From contig CBDDKZ010000005.1 of assembly GCA_965230415.1 (NCBI GenBank), forward strand, positions 1,054,001 through 1,118,000: 64,000 nt of DNA. The letters run 5' to 3'. This document shows, in pieces, positions 9,473-18,513 of the stretch. The notes under the pieces are model-generated. The model searched no databases. It saw only the letters and a list, made by a program, of their open reading frames with translations, and was not told the origin of the DNA. Position numbers and translations under genes: made by a program. The first letter of the stretch is position 1, and every line of letters starts with the position of its first letter. Origin of the DNA: CBDDKZ01 sp965230415 (GTDB lineage Bacteria; Bacteroidota; Bacteroidia; Cytophagales; JAAEPT01).

Positions 9473-10255
9473 ATGAGAAAAATACGCTACTTAATTTTTA
9501 TATTCCCGCTTTTCTTCCAGGCGTGTAACTTTCTAGAGGACACTGAGAAACAAACTCAGTTTCAAAAGGAGGAAACAAGTGAAACAGAAATTAGACCATT
9601 TAATACCTTTGATACTATTAGCAAACATGAGTGTCTTTTACCAAAGGACTCCACTATTGGTGATCTACGTATAAGTTTTCATTATATTCCGGACAGCATT
9701 TTCGAGCATCAAAATATGGACATGCTCGATAGTTTACCCCACAATTCGTTTTTGAATTCGATAAAAAAAGTGAATCACTGTTATTTGATACCACTCAACA
9801 ATGGGGGATATGATACTATATGTGATATAATACCGATCCCTATGAACGACACCTATATTAAACATCAATTTAGTCAATATTTCGAAACCAAACATTTAAT
9901 ATCAATAGCGTATCAGGCGTATGAAGGACTGGGGTATTTTCTTAAAGACACGGAAACGCGCCACGAATACCATGCCTGGGGACCTTCATATATTTCTCCC
10001 GACTCCAGTTTTCTTATAACTACATCGGTTGACCTTGAATCAGGATATCACCACAATGGTCTTCAATTATTCGATCTTCGTACCAAACCGGTGAAAATTG
10101 TTTACGAATCACATTTAATACCACATGCTCATGAAGTACCTTGGGGACCTTCACCTGCTTTATGGCTGGACAATAATACTGTTGCTTTCAAATGTACAAG
10201 GCGAACTAAGGCGAGTACAAAAGCAGAATACGCTGCCATACAGCTTAGCTATTAA
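9473..10255 (+). CDS. Hypothetical lipoprotein
   Basis: A 260-residue protein of unknown family. A type II signal peptide is clear, with lipobox FQAC and C18 as the lipidated residue. The mature part is Glu/Thr-rich at first and then has a C-terminal region (about 160-255) with short beta-strand motifs, including WGPS repeated twice (WGPSYISPDSS and WGPSPALW). That pattern suggests two propeller-like blades. It starts 49 bases after the O-antigen ligase gene. No function can be assigned. Confidence 0.7.
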   Translation: MRKIRYLIFIFPLFFQACNFLEDTEKQTQFQKEETSETEIRPFNTFDTISKHECLLPKDSTIGDLRISFHYIPDSIFEHQNMDMLDSLPHNSFLNSIKKVNHCYLIPLNNGGYDTICDIIPIPMNDTYIKHQFSQYFETKHLISIAYQAYEGLGYFLKDTETRHEYHAWGPSYISPDSSFLITTSVDLESGYHHNGLQLFDLRTKPVKIVYESHLIPHAHEVPWGPSPALWLDNNTVAFKCTRRTKASTKAEYAAIQLSY

Positions 10256-10308
10256 TAATATGTAACTTTTAAGTTCTACCTCATTATAATATTAAAAACC
10301 TGATTATA

Positions 10309-11106
10309 ATGAAGTGTTACAGGCTATTGCTCGGTTTAATAACGATTATGTACCTGGGTTCAGTTAATGAGCTGTTGGCACAGCAAACCATTGATTCGCG
10401 TTTCAAACCACCGAAAGGCTTTGTGCGAATACCTACAGGATCTAATGATTTTGGAAAATACCTGAGAAAAATACCACTAAAACCTCCAGGCTCCCCGGTT
10501 CTCTATTATAACAACAATCCTATCCCAAACCAAAACAACCATGCAGCGGTGCTGGATATAAGTATCGGAAAAAAGAACCTGCAACAATGTGCAGATGCAG
10601 TAATACGATTAAAAGCGGAATGGCTATTTGAAGCAAAGAAATTTGAGCTCATTTCATTTCATTTAACCAACGGCATGGAAGTCCCTTTCACAAAATGGGC
10701 TCAGGGGTTTCGAATAAAAGTGACTGGAAATCAAACCAAATGGTACAAAAGATATGATCAGGAAAATTTTTCTCACAACAGCTTATTGAGTTATCTGGAA
10801 TTCGTTTATACCTACGCGGGAACACTTTCTCTGGCCAATGAGAGTGACCACATCGCTTATGATTCGTTGGAAATAGGTGCTATTTTTATTCAACCAGGGT
10901 CGCCGGGTCATTGTGTGATTGTAGTTGACATGGCCATAAATACTGCTACCGGAGACAAAGTCTTTTTACTGGCACAAAGTTACATGCCCGCTCAGAGCAT
11001 TCATATACTCAAACACACACAAGGTGCTTGGTTTAGCGCTAAAAATGGCTTACTTAATACTCCTTACTGGGTATTTTCAATAAATGACTGCAAACGGACA
11101 AGATAG
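10309..11106 (+). CDS. DUF4846 family exported protein
   Basis: A 265-residue protein with an N-terminal signal peptide ending near LLAQQ (about 25). The body matches what I recall of the DUF4846 family of Bacteroidota: a region like YLRKIPLKPPGSPV, then HAAVLDI, a QQCADAVIRLKAEWL helix, and a C-terminal PGHCVIVVDMA / VFLLAQSYMPAQ segment. The GHCVIVVD stretch with nearby His and Ser resembles a papain/NlpC-like or amidase-like fold, but this is inference only. The function of the family is not known to me. Confidence 0.75.
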   Translation: MKCYRLLLGLITIMYLGSVNELLAQQTIDSRFKPPKGFVRIPTGSNDFGKYLRKIPLKPPGSPVLYYNNNPIPNQNNHAAVLDISIGKKNLQQCADAVIRLKAEWLFEAKKFELISFHLTNGMEVPFTKWAQGFRIKVTGNQTKWYKRYDQENFSHNSLLSYLEFVYTYAGTLSLANESDHIAYDSLEIGAIFIQPGSPGHCVIVVDMAINTATGDKVFLLAQSYMPAQSIHILKHTQGAWFSAKNGLLNTPYWVFSINDCKRTR

Positions 11107-11258
11107 GACTTAACCTTCACTAATTTAGCTAGTTATATTTTTATACTAATTTAATTTCATTATATTTAATAGTACGCTTAACTAAAAAATGAAAAAATTA
11201 CTTATGATCTGCTCTTAGACCCCGCCGCAAAAATTTTCAACAACTAACTCAAAATCAT

Positions 11259-12161
11259 ATGAAACTATTCGATTTTTTTCGAAAAAAAGAAGAACAGAAC
11301 ATCACGATCAACACCGATCAAACTAATACCGCCGACAAAACTAATGAGCTCATTAAACACGAGTTTGATACAATTAGACTGAAAGCCAATGATTACCATG
11401 CCTGGCTATTAGGAAGCCTTGAGCGAATACAATTGTACCTTCAACGCGATGGTGTGAAAGCTTCATTACTCGCGCATCAGCTTTCTGGCGCACACTCTTC
11501 TATAAATACACCTGCCAGGAAACTCAATTCCTTAATCTATGATCCTTTTAAATGTCCAGAATTCCCGCAATCCGCTATTATTCATTCATGTACCAAGTTT
11601 AAAATAGGATTAAAGCAAGATGCACTGACAGAATTGGAAAAATATGCACGCAGGTACAATAAACAAATGAACCTGTATGTTAAATTAGAAAATAATTCCT
11701 ATTTAGGTTGGGCATATAAATGTATTGGTTTAGACGATCATGCCAGTGATTTATGGCATCGTGTTACAAATGAGATAGAGAATCAAATACCTGAAAGTAT
11801 AAAGGCAATCTCATTTGCCAAGCTTGCCAAAGCCCAAATAGAAGCCGGAGATTTTGAATCGTGTTTAATTACTCAATCGAGAATTAAACCTTATTCCAAT
11901 ATTCAGGAGGATAAATTAAATTGGTTTGTAGAAAAGGTGTTAAACAAAGAAACTCATGAGAAGTTTCAAAATATACATCTTAGTCCATTTCTTAGTGAAT
12001 TAGAGTTTGAAGAGCATTTAGAACATTTAGCCAACTTTAATTATAAAATGGCGCTAAAAGAAATCAAAAGAGTATATACTTCACTACATCCTTATGAGAT
12101 ACAACTTCTATTGTCGAGCTTTGCAGTCAAGTGCTATGAAGATACTATAACTATAAAATAA
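11259..12161 (+). CDS. Hypothetical helical (TPR-like) protein
   Basis: A 300-residue protein I do not recognise. No signal peptide or membrane helix is visible. It starts with a short basic-aromatic head (MKLFDFFRKKEE), and the rest is predicted mostly alpha-helical with TPR-like spacing (for example IKAISFAKLAKAQIEAGDFESCL). An upstream gap of about 150 bases is very AT-rich. A strong hairpin starts six bases after the stop. Confidence 0.6.
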   Translation: MKLFDFFRKKEEQNITINTDQTNTADKTNELIKHEFDTIRLKANDYHAWLLGSLERIQLYLQRDGVKASLLAHQLSGAHSSINTPARKLNSLIYDPFKCPEFPQSAIIHSCTKFKIGLKQDALTELEKYARRYNKQMNLYVKLENNSYLGWAYKCIGLDDHASDLWHRVTNEIENQIPESIKAISFAKLAKAQIEAGDFESCLITQSRIKPYSNIQEDKLNWFVEKVLNKETHEKFQNIHLSPFLSELEFEEHLEHLANFNYKMALKEIKRVYTSLHPYEIQLLLSSFAVKCYEDTITIK

Positions 12162-12197
12162 AAAAACGTGGCTTCGACATTTATGCACGAAGCCACG
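12161..12197 (-). terminator. Rho-independent terminator reading leftward
   Basis: A 10-bp perfect stem, CGTGGCTTCG (12167-12176) with CGAAGCCACG (12188-12197), and an 11-nt loop. A run of A at 12161-12166 becomes a U-run only in the minus-strand transcript. There is no T-run on the plus side, so the signal favours leftward transcription even though the neighbouring CDS is on the plus strand. Confidence 0.6.
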
Positions 12198-12408
12198 CTA
12201 CTTAACCTACAAACTATAATTACTATTACTAAAACTCTAAATAAATTCAGGCACAATCCCTCATATCCTCAATCCTTACGCACGATAAACGTGCCTGAAT
12301 AATGTGTGTCTCAACTCACTTACCTCCCCTTGACACTTCTTGTATAACCTAACACTATATTTCTTTTAATTCGTTTGATATTAATAAATACGCTGTACCT
12401 TTCTTAAT
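12161..12408 (-). ncRNA. Candidate small RNA (orphan transcription unit)
   Basis: Two leftward terminators (12530-12558 and 12161-12197) are separated by more than 300 bases with no credible ORF, implying a minus-strand transcript between them. A -7-like TAGTTTTG (complement of 12415-12422) would start RNA near 12408, giving about 245 nt; its -33 element is poor. The RNA would contain a 10-bp long-range stem (ATTCAGGCAC 12245-12254 with GTGCCTGAAT 12291-12300), which competes with a local GCACG/CGTGC hairpin at about 12280-12294. No known RNA family was recognised. Confidence 0.33.
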
Positions 12409-12529
12409 GTTTAACAAAACTAATACAGAATATTAATAATCGACGAACAGCTAATTTATCCCTTCGGAAAAAGGATTAGATACGACCAATAAAAAGCATA
12501 AAGTGTATAAAAAACACTATGAAAAGGGC

Positions 12530-12558
12530 AAAAAAAGAGGGTAGCCACCGGCTACCCT
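12530..12558 (-). terminator. Terminator of the glycan operon
   Basis: AGGGTAGCC (12538-12546) pairs with GGCTACCCT (12550-12558) around a 3-nt loop. The A-run at 12530-12536 is a U-run in the minus-strand RNA. It lies 29 bases beyond the stop of the lipoprotein gene that ends the operon. Confidence 0.75.
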
Positions 12559-12586
12559 TTATAAAATACTCAATTAGATTTAAAGT

Positions 12587-13708
12587 CTATAAACCTAATG
12601 GTCGATCTCTAGTAAAACTAATGTGATCTATAACACCTCTCGGCCCTATTGATTCTCTCTGATCCATGGGTGCATCAGATAATAATATTACATTAACCTG
12701 CGTCACAGATTTTGGGTCGTGCGGAGCAAACAATGTTGGTGGATCGGTTCTGGTCTCTAAATCACTATATCTCACAGATATTAGTCTCCAGCCAGCCCAT
12801 GTTGGATCATCATCAGGAATAACTTCTAAACGACGTACAGAACCATTACTTTCTTCAACTTCGAATACATATTTCTCATGATAATTTCGAAATGCTGGCG
12901 GTACCAATTCTTGTTCATTAAAAATCATCACATTGAAATATACGTTTTCTGCACCACGATTAATTGGTAACAAACTATCTGAAAAATCCGGAATACTCAA
13001 TATACTACTTACCGGAAAATTGTGGATATCAATAAACGGACTGTGTGGTCCATCCGTATTGAAAACATCTGGTCCCCATGGAACCCCTTGCCATGGAGTA
13101 ACACTTGCTATATTCGTTCTAAAATACTTGGTTCCATCCGGTGGAAAAAAACCATTAGCAGCCGATGCTGTTCTCAATTCTGCAGGAAATTCCGAAGTCC
13201 ATGGACTACCTGAATCAATAGGGTCAAAACGTCTATGGCTGAAGTCATCTGAAAAGTCTGTTATTAATACACCATATCTATCGTAATTATAAAGACCTGT
13301 TATTTCAAAATCCAAGGTGTCATTCAATTCGGGAAAATCGACAAAGTTTAATATAGCCAAGCATTCTCCCTGAGGAAACCAAGGCAGTTTATTTGTCCAG
13401 CCATTCCATTTAAATTCATCTTGCCCAACCATGCTACTTGATCCCTGAAAAGAATAAGACGCCGGAATACGTGTATCTGCTGGGATAAATTTTACCTCCC
13501 ACACAGCATCCTTATTAACTTTAAAAGAAAAAGTCAAAAACTCACCATTTGAAAAGTCGACTTCATTTTTATTTAAAACCAAAGGATCAATTTTGTTCAA
13601 AGAACCACCTTTAACTACCTCGCCATCCGGCCCTATCATGTCCTGCGTACATGTTTGTAAGAGTAACAAACAAGGCAAAAGCGTTAGTACATAAATTATT
13701 CTTTTCAT
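12587..13708 (-). CDS. Exported lipoprotein, jelly-roll-like
   Basis: A 373-residue lipoprotein of unknown family. The signal peptide ends in lipobox LQTC (C20). Residues about 35-145 look like an Ig-like strand-rich domain (VWEVKF, FQGSS, LDFEITGLYNYDRYGVLITDF). The second half (about 150-370) resembles a galactose-binding-like beta-sandwich, with YVFEVEE, WRLISVRYSDL and VNVILLSD strands of the kind found in carbohydrate-binding modules. Its start overlaps the upstream barrel gene's stop as TAATG, so it is translationally coupled. It is the last gene of the locus; a role in surface glycan binding is inferred. Confidence 0.72.
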   Translation of the reverse strand: MKRIIYVLTLLPCLLLLQTCTQDMIGPDGEVVKGGSLNKIDPLVLNKNEVDFSNGEFLTFSFKVNKDAVWEVKFIPADTRIPASYSFQGSSSMVGQDEFKWNGWTNKLPWFPQGECLAILNFVDFPELNDTLDFEITGLYNYDRYGVLITDFSDDFSHRRFDPIDSGSPWTSEFPAELRTASAANGFFPPDGTKYFRTNIASVTPWQGVPWGPDVFNTDGPHSPFIDIHNFPVSSILSIPDFSDSLLPINRGAENVYFNVMIFNEQELVPPAFRNYHEKYVFEVEESNGSVRRLEVIPDDDPTWAGWRLISVRYSDLETRTDPPTLFAPHDPKSVTQVNVILLSDAPMDQRESIGPRGVIDHISFTRDRPLGL

Positions 13709-15447
13709 TACAATTTCATGTTAAATAATAAGAAAACCTGATTGAATCCATATTCCGGAGATTCAATTTGACTTATTTTATCCTCAAAATTGAATAGGTG
13801 ATATTGTCCTGTCATGTAGATTCTCTCATTAAAATTATACTTCAATCCAAATGCCAACAAAGTTTCTGTTTGGTCAATATCCACTGAAGTCGTTGATGTT
13901 ATTTCATCTATTACATTAAATTCATTTCTTAATAGTATAAATTCGTTTCCTTTCGATGATAACATCTTTATACCTACTAACAACTCCAAGTTCTTATAAA
14001 ACTCTAAGTCAATTCCAAAATCAATCAAGCTACTTGTGAGATCAACAGCGACGATGTTACCATCACGTGTTGTATTTTCATATTGCAGTCCGAAGTTGAC
14101 TAAGAAAGACTTCTTCCAGTCTAGTAATTTCGCTATAGAAACGTCACCCGAAACTCTTGCCAACAAAAAATTTCTTGTATTTGGGGATGATATGGCAGCA
14201 ACTTCCGATCCTCTCATACCCTTCACATTCACAGCGACAGCTTCATTCTTTGTTTTATAGGCTACTCCAAAGGTCAACCCCTGACGGTTTGGTGTTGCCA
14301 TGCCATAAGGAAGTACATTTGACAAACGGGGATCGTAAGCCATCAGGTTTCTGGTAATAACCGGTGTATAAACTGTTGCATCACGCGTTAAATCGAATAG
14401 AGTCAGTCCCCGTGTCATTCCGTTGTTTACCGTTCCGAATATTTCAGGGTTGTAGTTGAAATTCACTCTTTTAGTCTGTGCACCGGCACTGTAGAAGTTT
14501 GCCCCAACTACCCGGTAGCCGGCACTTATTTGAAGGCCATTCTTTTTACTCTTCCAAACAGCGCCAACATCGAAGAAATTATCGCTATAATCTTCCGGAT
14601 CAACTATTACCTCAGAAGTATCCTCAGAAGTTTCCGGTTTGTAGTTTAATTGAGACATACCTGCTTCAGCTGCAAATTCCACCACAAAATTCTCGTTTAC
14701 CAATCGGTAATTCAATTCTGCCGATGCCACCGGATTCTGTACAGAAGCTTCAGATCCTACCGTTGCACCATCATCATACATATTAATGTAGTTCAAGGAA
14801 AGCCCAAGGTCCTTATTCTTTTTGATCGCTACGCGACCACCAGCATAAAAAGTGCTTGGAATCTCCAGGAAATCGGTACCTCTGTTTCTTAAGAAGAAAC
14901 CATCTACTTTGAGTGTATGAATAATCTTATCGAATTGAAGGCCAAAATCTGCGTGCCCTCCCTGTTGCCACCAAAAATTGTCTCTATTCAGGTTTTCGTA
15001 TTGCGCTATATCATTACGTAAGTCGCTAAAAATAGTCGCTTCATTGATCATACCATCAGCATCATTATTGTACAAAGTATAAGGAGACAGTTTCAAATAA
15101 ATATCTCCAACCTCGTAACCTATGATATTTCTCACAAGGCCTTTGATCCGAATTTGACGTACACCAACTTCCGTACCATCACCAAAAAAGCCACCCAACT
15201 CTGTTCTGAATCTGAATATGGTCTGAATTTCGGTATTTCTGTCCGGATTGATATTCAAGCCAAAATCTATGAGCGTATGTCCATTACTCATTCGGTCCAA
15301 ACTAACGGTATCATCTTCAGACAATTGACTCGTTTGTTGAAGCGTACGAGAAACAGCGTTAAACTTCACTTTGTCTCCTTGCGCAAGAGCTCCTGAGCTT
15401 ATAAGTGCCCCACAAACCACTAACCAATATAACTTCAAGGCCTTCAT
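13708..15447 (-). CDS. Outer-membrane beta-barrel protein A of glycan locus
   Basis: A 579-residue exported protein with a signal peptide ending near GALAQ (about 23). The mature part is made of alternating amphipathic strands with short turns throughout and ends in an aromatic/hydrophobic final strand (QVFLLFNMKL), as expected for an outer-membrane barrel. Segments such as TLIDFGLNINPDRNTEIQ and NIIGYEVGDIYLKL recall porin- or alginate-export-like barrels, but I cannot place the family. There is no TonB plug or carboxypeptidase-like extension, so it is not a SusC homologue. Confidence 0.72.
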   Translation of the reverse strand: MKALKLYWLVVCGALISSGALAQGDKVKFNAVSRTLQQTSQLSEDDTVSLDRMSNGHTLIDFGLNINPDRNTEIQTIFRFRTELGGFFGDGTEVGVRQIRIKGLVRNIIGYEVGDIYLKLSPYTLYNNDADGMINEATIFSDLRNDIAQYENLNRDNFWWQQGGHADFGLQFDKIIHTLKVDGFFLRNRGTDFLEIPSTFYAGGRVAIKKNKDLGLSLNYINMYDDGATVGSEASVQNPVASAELNYRLVNENFVVEFAAEAGMSQLNYKPETSEDTSEVIVDPEDYSDNFFDVGAVWKSKKNGLQISAGYRVVGANFYSAGAQTKRVNFNYNPEIFGTVNNGMTRGLTLFDLTRDATVYTPVITRNLMAYDPRLSNVLPYGMATPNRQGLTFGVAYKTKNEAVAVNVKGMRGSEVAAISSPNTRNFLLARVSGDVSIAKLLDWKKSFLVNFGLQYENTTRDGNIVAVDLTSSLIDFGIDLEFYKNLELLVGIKMLSSKGNEFILLRNEFNVIDEITSTTSVDIDQTETLLAFGLKYNFNERIYMTGQYHLFNFEDKISQIESPEYGFNQVFLLFNMKL

Positions 15448-15491
15448 TAACTTTATTTTTAGAGTTTGTATAATTTCTTTATTATGTGTGC

Positions 15492-17621
15492 TTAGAAAAA
15501 CATTTTTAATTCGACAGTAGCTTCATATCCGGAGAATCTTTCGCCAGCTACATGGCTTACATTCACCCCTTCCAATTCATCTCCTATCTTATTTCCTTTA
15601 TCGATATAGCTGTACCATCTTTGTCTCAGGAACAGATATGCTTTTGGACTAAGGGCAATATCAAGCCCAATACCGATTGCCCGGCCCGTCTGATTTCTTG
15701 TGCGATACCCTCCAATAGGTTTTTCGGTTTCGCCGGAGGCCAACACATGTGTTTCATCTCTAACCAACCAACCATCTTCATCTTCTATCGGTCGTGCATC
15801 GGTATATTGATTTCCAATCACTCGCTCATATCCAAAATAAAGGTCTATGATTACATCTCGGTGCAATTCATAAAATATATCCAGTTCATGATTACTAACG
15901 CGTATAAAAGCATCATCATTAAACTTAGGAATAAATGAAAACGCCGGTTGAATGGAGTTGAAAGTGTTCAAATTGAAAATATAGAGGTTCTTTCCACCTA
16001 TTTGCGGATTAGCCTTCAATTGAATATCGAGCGCATTGTACCTCATATTTTCCACTTTGGTCATACCTACAGAATCAATGGTAACTGTTTCATAAGCACC
16101 TCTGTAAAATGTCTGTACTTGTTGATTAGGGCCAAAGAATCCATCCGGATTTGGAAAAGGCTTCAATCTCGACCAGGTAAGGCCATTAACTCTGTGATTA
16201 TAGGTCCAGGTATTCACTGAATCTCCTCTGTCTGCGATATCTTGTGCAATTTCATTACCTATCTGCAACTTCACCCGACCAACTTTCACTTCGGTATTGA
16301 AGTTAAAACCCATTCTATTGTTCACCAAATCACCTACATTCATCATTTGCCCGCCATCCGGAGCTAATACCGTTGCTCCCTGGGCAAAGCCTCGGTTCAA
16401 TTCGGCAATAGTGGAATTGGCCACCTCACCATTTCTATTCACAAAATTACGATCGATGTAGTACCCTCTTAAACTTAGTGGTAAAAAGGTTATTCGTTTT
16501 GGAAATTCCACATCCACAACTAATGCCGGGTCCATGGTTCCGTACTCTTCGTGCACTTCTTCATTATAGGTAGGACTCTCATAGCCTCCCAGCCCAACTT
16601 CACCAAATACATGAATATCGTTGATATCGAAATCATAGGTAAAAGTATACATTTGGAATTGTGCTGTAGCTGTGTCTGAGTTTCGATCCAGCAAAAATGA
16701 TCTTGAGTAAAATGAGTTAAAACCAATTTTATTTCCAACACTCAATTCATGATCCAATTTAACTGCCAGGTTATGGGCAGGCATAAAGAATTGTTCAGTG
16801 GTCCATCCTGGGTTACTCATTGTTCTACCATAAAATAAATCCAGCGAAAGATTATACGGCATATTGCGCCCATGAACCATAAAACCTTTAAACGCTCTGT
16901 TAGCAAACCTGATGGATTGATCCAAAGTTCCTTGCTGATAATAGCTGGCATACCTTAATCTTATGTTTCCCCCAACAGGGTCCCAAGGTCTTCGTTCGAA
17001 TATGCTAAAACGATTATATCGCGTATTCTGTCCGAAAGTGAATCGTGTTAATTTACGCCATTCGATACCCCCGGTCAGGAAGCTGTATTTACCGAAATTA
17101 GTAAGCACATTACCACGAACGGCCATGTAATTAAATACATTATAGGTACTTTGATTAAAACCTGGGCCATTCATCAAATTAAGTAATATGACATCTGTAC
17201 CAAAGCTGTTGTCTTTAGTGGGGTCTCCACCAATATACAAGAATAAAAACGGATCGAAATAACCGTCCCACATTCCTGCAACTTTATTAGCTCCCAGCTG
17301 ATTACCATGAGTTCCACCTCTCACCGTTGCATCAGTATTGAAACCGGTGGAATCCTGATAGGAATCATATGCTTGAGACATTCCTCTCACATAATAATTT
17401 GATCTTAGATAACCGGCAACAACCAATTTATTCAAGAAATTCTTCGACAAAATACCATTAGAACCAGTCTGATCGTCTTTGCCTTTACCCAGGCTAAACG
17501 TTCGAAACTTAGGACTTAATTCTCCCAAGCCCAAGTCAACATCATTCTGTCCTTTTACCAATTGTGTTGACAGTAAAACAACAACACAAAGTCCAGGAAA
17601 AACAGTTAATAATTTCTTCAC
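15492..17621 (-). CDS. Outer-membrane beta-barrel protein B of glycan locus
   Basis: A 709-residue protein with a signal peptide (cleavage near VKGQN, about 25) and a long series of amphipathic beta-strands ending in a typical C-terminal barrel strand (YEATVELKMFF). The barrel has long loops rich in Gly, Asn and aromatics. No TonB box or plug domain is visible. It lies 44 bases upstream of barrel A and 13 bases after the GH16-like gene, so the two barrels and the lipoproteins are probably one operon. Family unknown; export or uptake of a glycan is inferred only from its neighbours. Confidence 0.72.
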   Translation of the reverse strand: MKKLLTVFPGLCVVVLLSTQLVKGQNDVDLGLGELSPKFRTFSLGKGKDDQTGSNGILSKNFLNKLVVAGYLRSNYYVRGMSQAYDSYQDSTGFNTDATVRGGTHGNQLGANKVAGMWDGYFDPFLFLYIGGDPTKDNSFGTDVILLNLMNGPGFNQSTYNVFNYMAVRGNVLTNFGKYSFLTGGIEWRKLTRFTFGQNTRYNRFSIFERRPWDPVGGNIRLRYASYYQQGTLDQSIRFANRAFKGFMVHGRNMPYNLSLDLFYGRTMSNPGWTTEQFFMPAHNLAVKLDHELSVGNKIGFNSFYSRSFLLDRNSDTATAQFQMYTFTYDFDINDIHVFGEVGLGGYESPTYNEEVHEEYGTMDPALVVDVEFPKRITFLPLSLRGYYIDRNFVNRNGEVANSTIAELNRGFAQGATVLAPDGGQMMNVGDLVNNRMGFNFNTEVKVGRVKLQIGNEIAQDIADRGDSVNTWTYNHRVNGLTWSRLKPFPNPDGFFGPNQQVQTFYRGAYETVTIDSVGMTKVENMRYNALDIQLKANPQIGGKNLYIFNLNTFNSIQPAFSFIPKFNDDAFIRVSNHELDIFYELHRDVIIDLYFGYERVIGNQYTDARPIEDEDGWLVRDETHVLASGETEKPIGGYRTRNQTGRAIGIGLDIALSPKAYLFLRQRWYSYIDKGNKIGDELEGVNVSHVAGERFSGYEATVELKMFF

Positions 17622-17634
17622 CTTTATCTTCTTC

Positions 17635-18513
17635 TTATGAGTTCGACTTCTTTTTATAAACTCTCACGTAATCCACAAACATATATTTGGGGAGTACGGT
17701 ATCAATATCTGGAAGCGAATTATTCTTTCCTCCAATTATATTTTCCAACCTTAGATTAAAAGATTTACCAAAAAGCGTCTGTCCACTTTCCACCTCATCC
17801 TGAGATAGTTCATGCACCAATTTGTCATCGATGTACCACTTTATCTTTTGTTTATCCCATTCCATGGAATAAACATGAAAAGATTGCGCTTTATTTTTTC
17901 CTTGAACTTTACTTTGTTTCAAGGTCCATTTATCTTTTTGATGAAGCACTCCGTGTTCGGTCCTTTTATAGTCCTCTCCGTCGGCTTTTAATATAGTCAA
18001 CTGACTATTGGAATTTTCTTTATGAGGAACTAAAGAAAAGAAGGTATGAACGCCAGCTTGTACAGGGATTTTTGCTCTTACATCAACTCTTCCCGCTGTC
18101 CAATGCGCCTTCCCTCTTGTGGTTAACTGGGCACACGAGTACAGTTTGTTATCCAAAGGCTGCGAACGTTGAACCAGTTTAAAATGCAGGAAGCCATTCT
18201 TCACAAAGTGATTCGCACCATTCTTTATAAAAACCTGCAATTGAGTGGTGTCTGGTGAGACCCCATGTCCTACACCCCATTTGAAGTCATCCAACTCACT
18301 ATCTTCAAATTCGTCTCTCCAAGTTAATTCCCAGCCATCTCTTTTTAGTTCAGAACTTGGTCCAATGTTTCTCGTTGTGATGGGATCGTCTACAACCATA
18401 TCATTTTTAGATTGATATAAATCGTTTTGAACGATAAACTGTACTCCGCTACATGCACTCAACAACACTGTGCACATTATCAACAATAAGTTGATGTTCA
18501 TTTTATTGTTCAT
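17635..18513 (-). CDS. GH16-fold lipoprotein lacking the catalytic triad
   Basis: A 292-residue lipoprotein (lipobox LSAC, C21) with the GH16 laminarinase/beta-glucanase fold. The order WELTWRDEF (61-69), AGRVDVRAKIP (140-150), HTFFSLVP (156-163), HGVLH (187-191) and the C-terminal MFVDYVRVY strand follows the family. At the catalytic strand, where GH16 enzymes have E-x-D-x-x-E, this protein reads Q171-L-T-I-L-K176, so all three acidic residues are replaced. It is therefore expected to bind rather than cleave beta-glucan-like chains. The stop lies 13 bases before barrel B, and the start overlaps the upstream gene by 11 bases. Confidence 0.82.
   Translation of the reverse strand: MNNKMNINLLLIMCTVLLSACSGVQFIVQNDLYQSKNDMVVDDPITTRNIGPSSELKRDGWELTWRDEFEDSELDDFKWGVGHGVSPDTTQLQVFIKNGANHFVKNGFLHFKLVQRSQPLDNKLYSCAQLTTRGKAHWTAGRVDVRAKIPVQAGVHTFFSLVPHKENSNSQLTILKADGEDYKRTEHGVLHQKDKWTLKQSKVQGKNKAQSFHVYSMEWDKQKIKWYIDDKLVHELSQDEVESGQTLFGKSFNLRLENIIGGKNNSLPDIDTVLPKYMFVDYVRVYKKKSNS

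Noticed and set aside
14478..14892. Overlapping plus-strand ORFs inside barrel A
   Set aside because: Antisense shadows of a long barrel gene; no recognisable domain or start signal.
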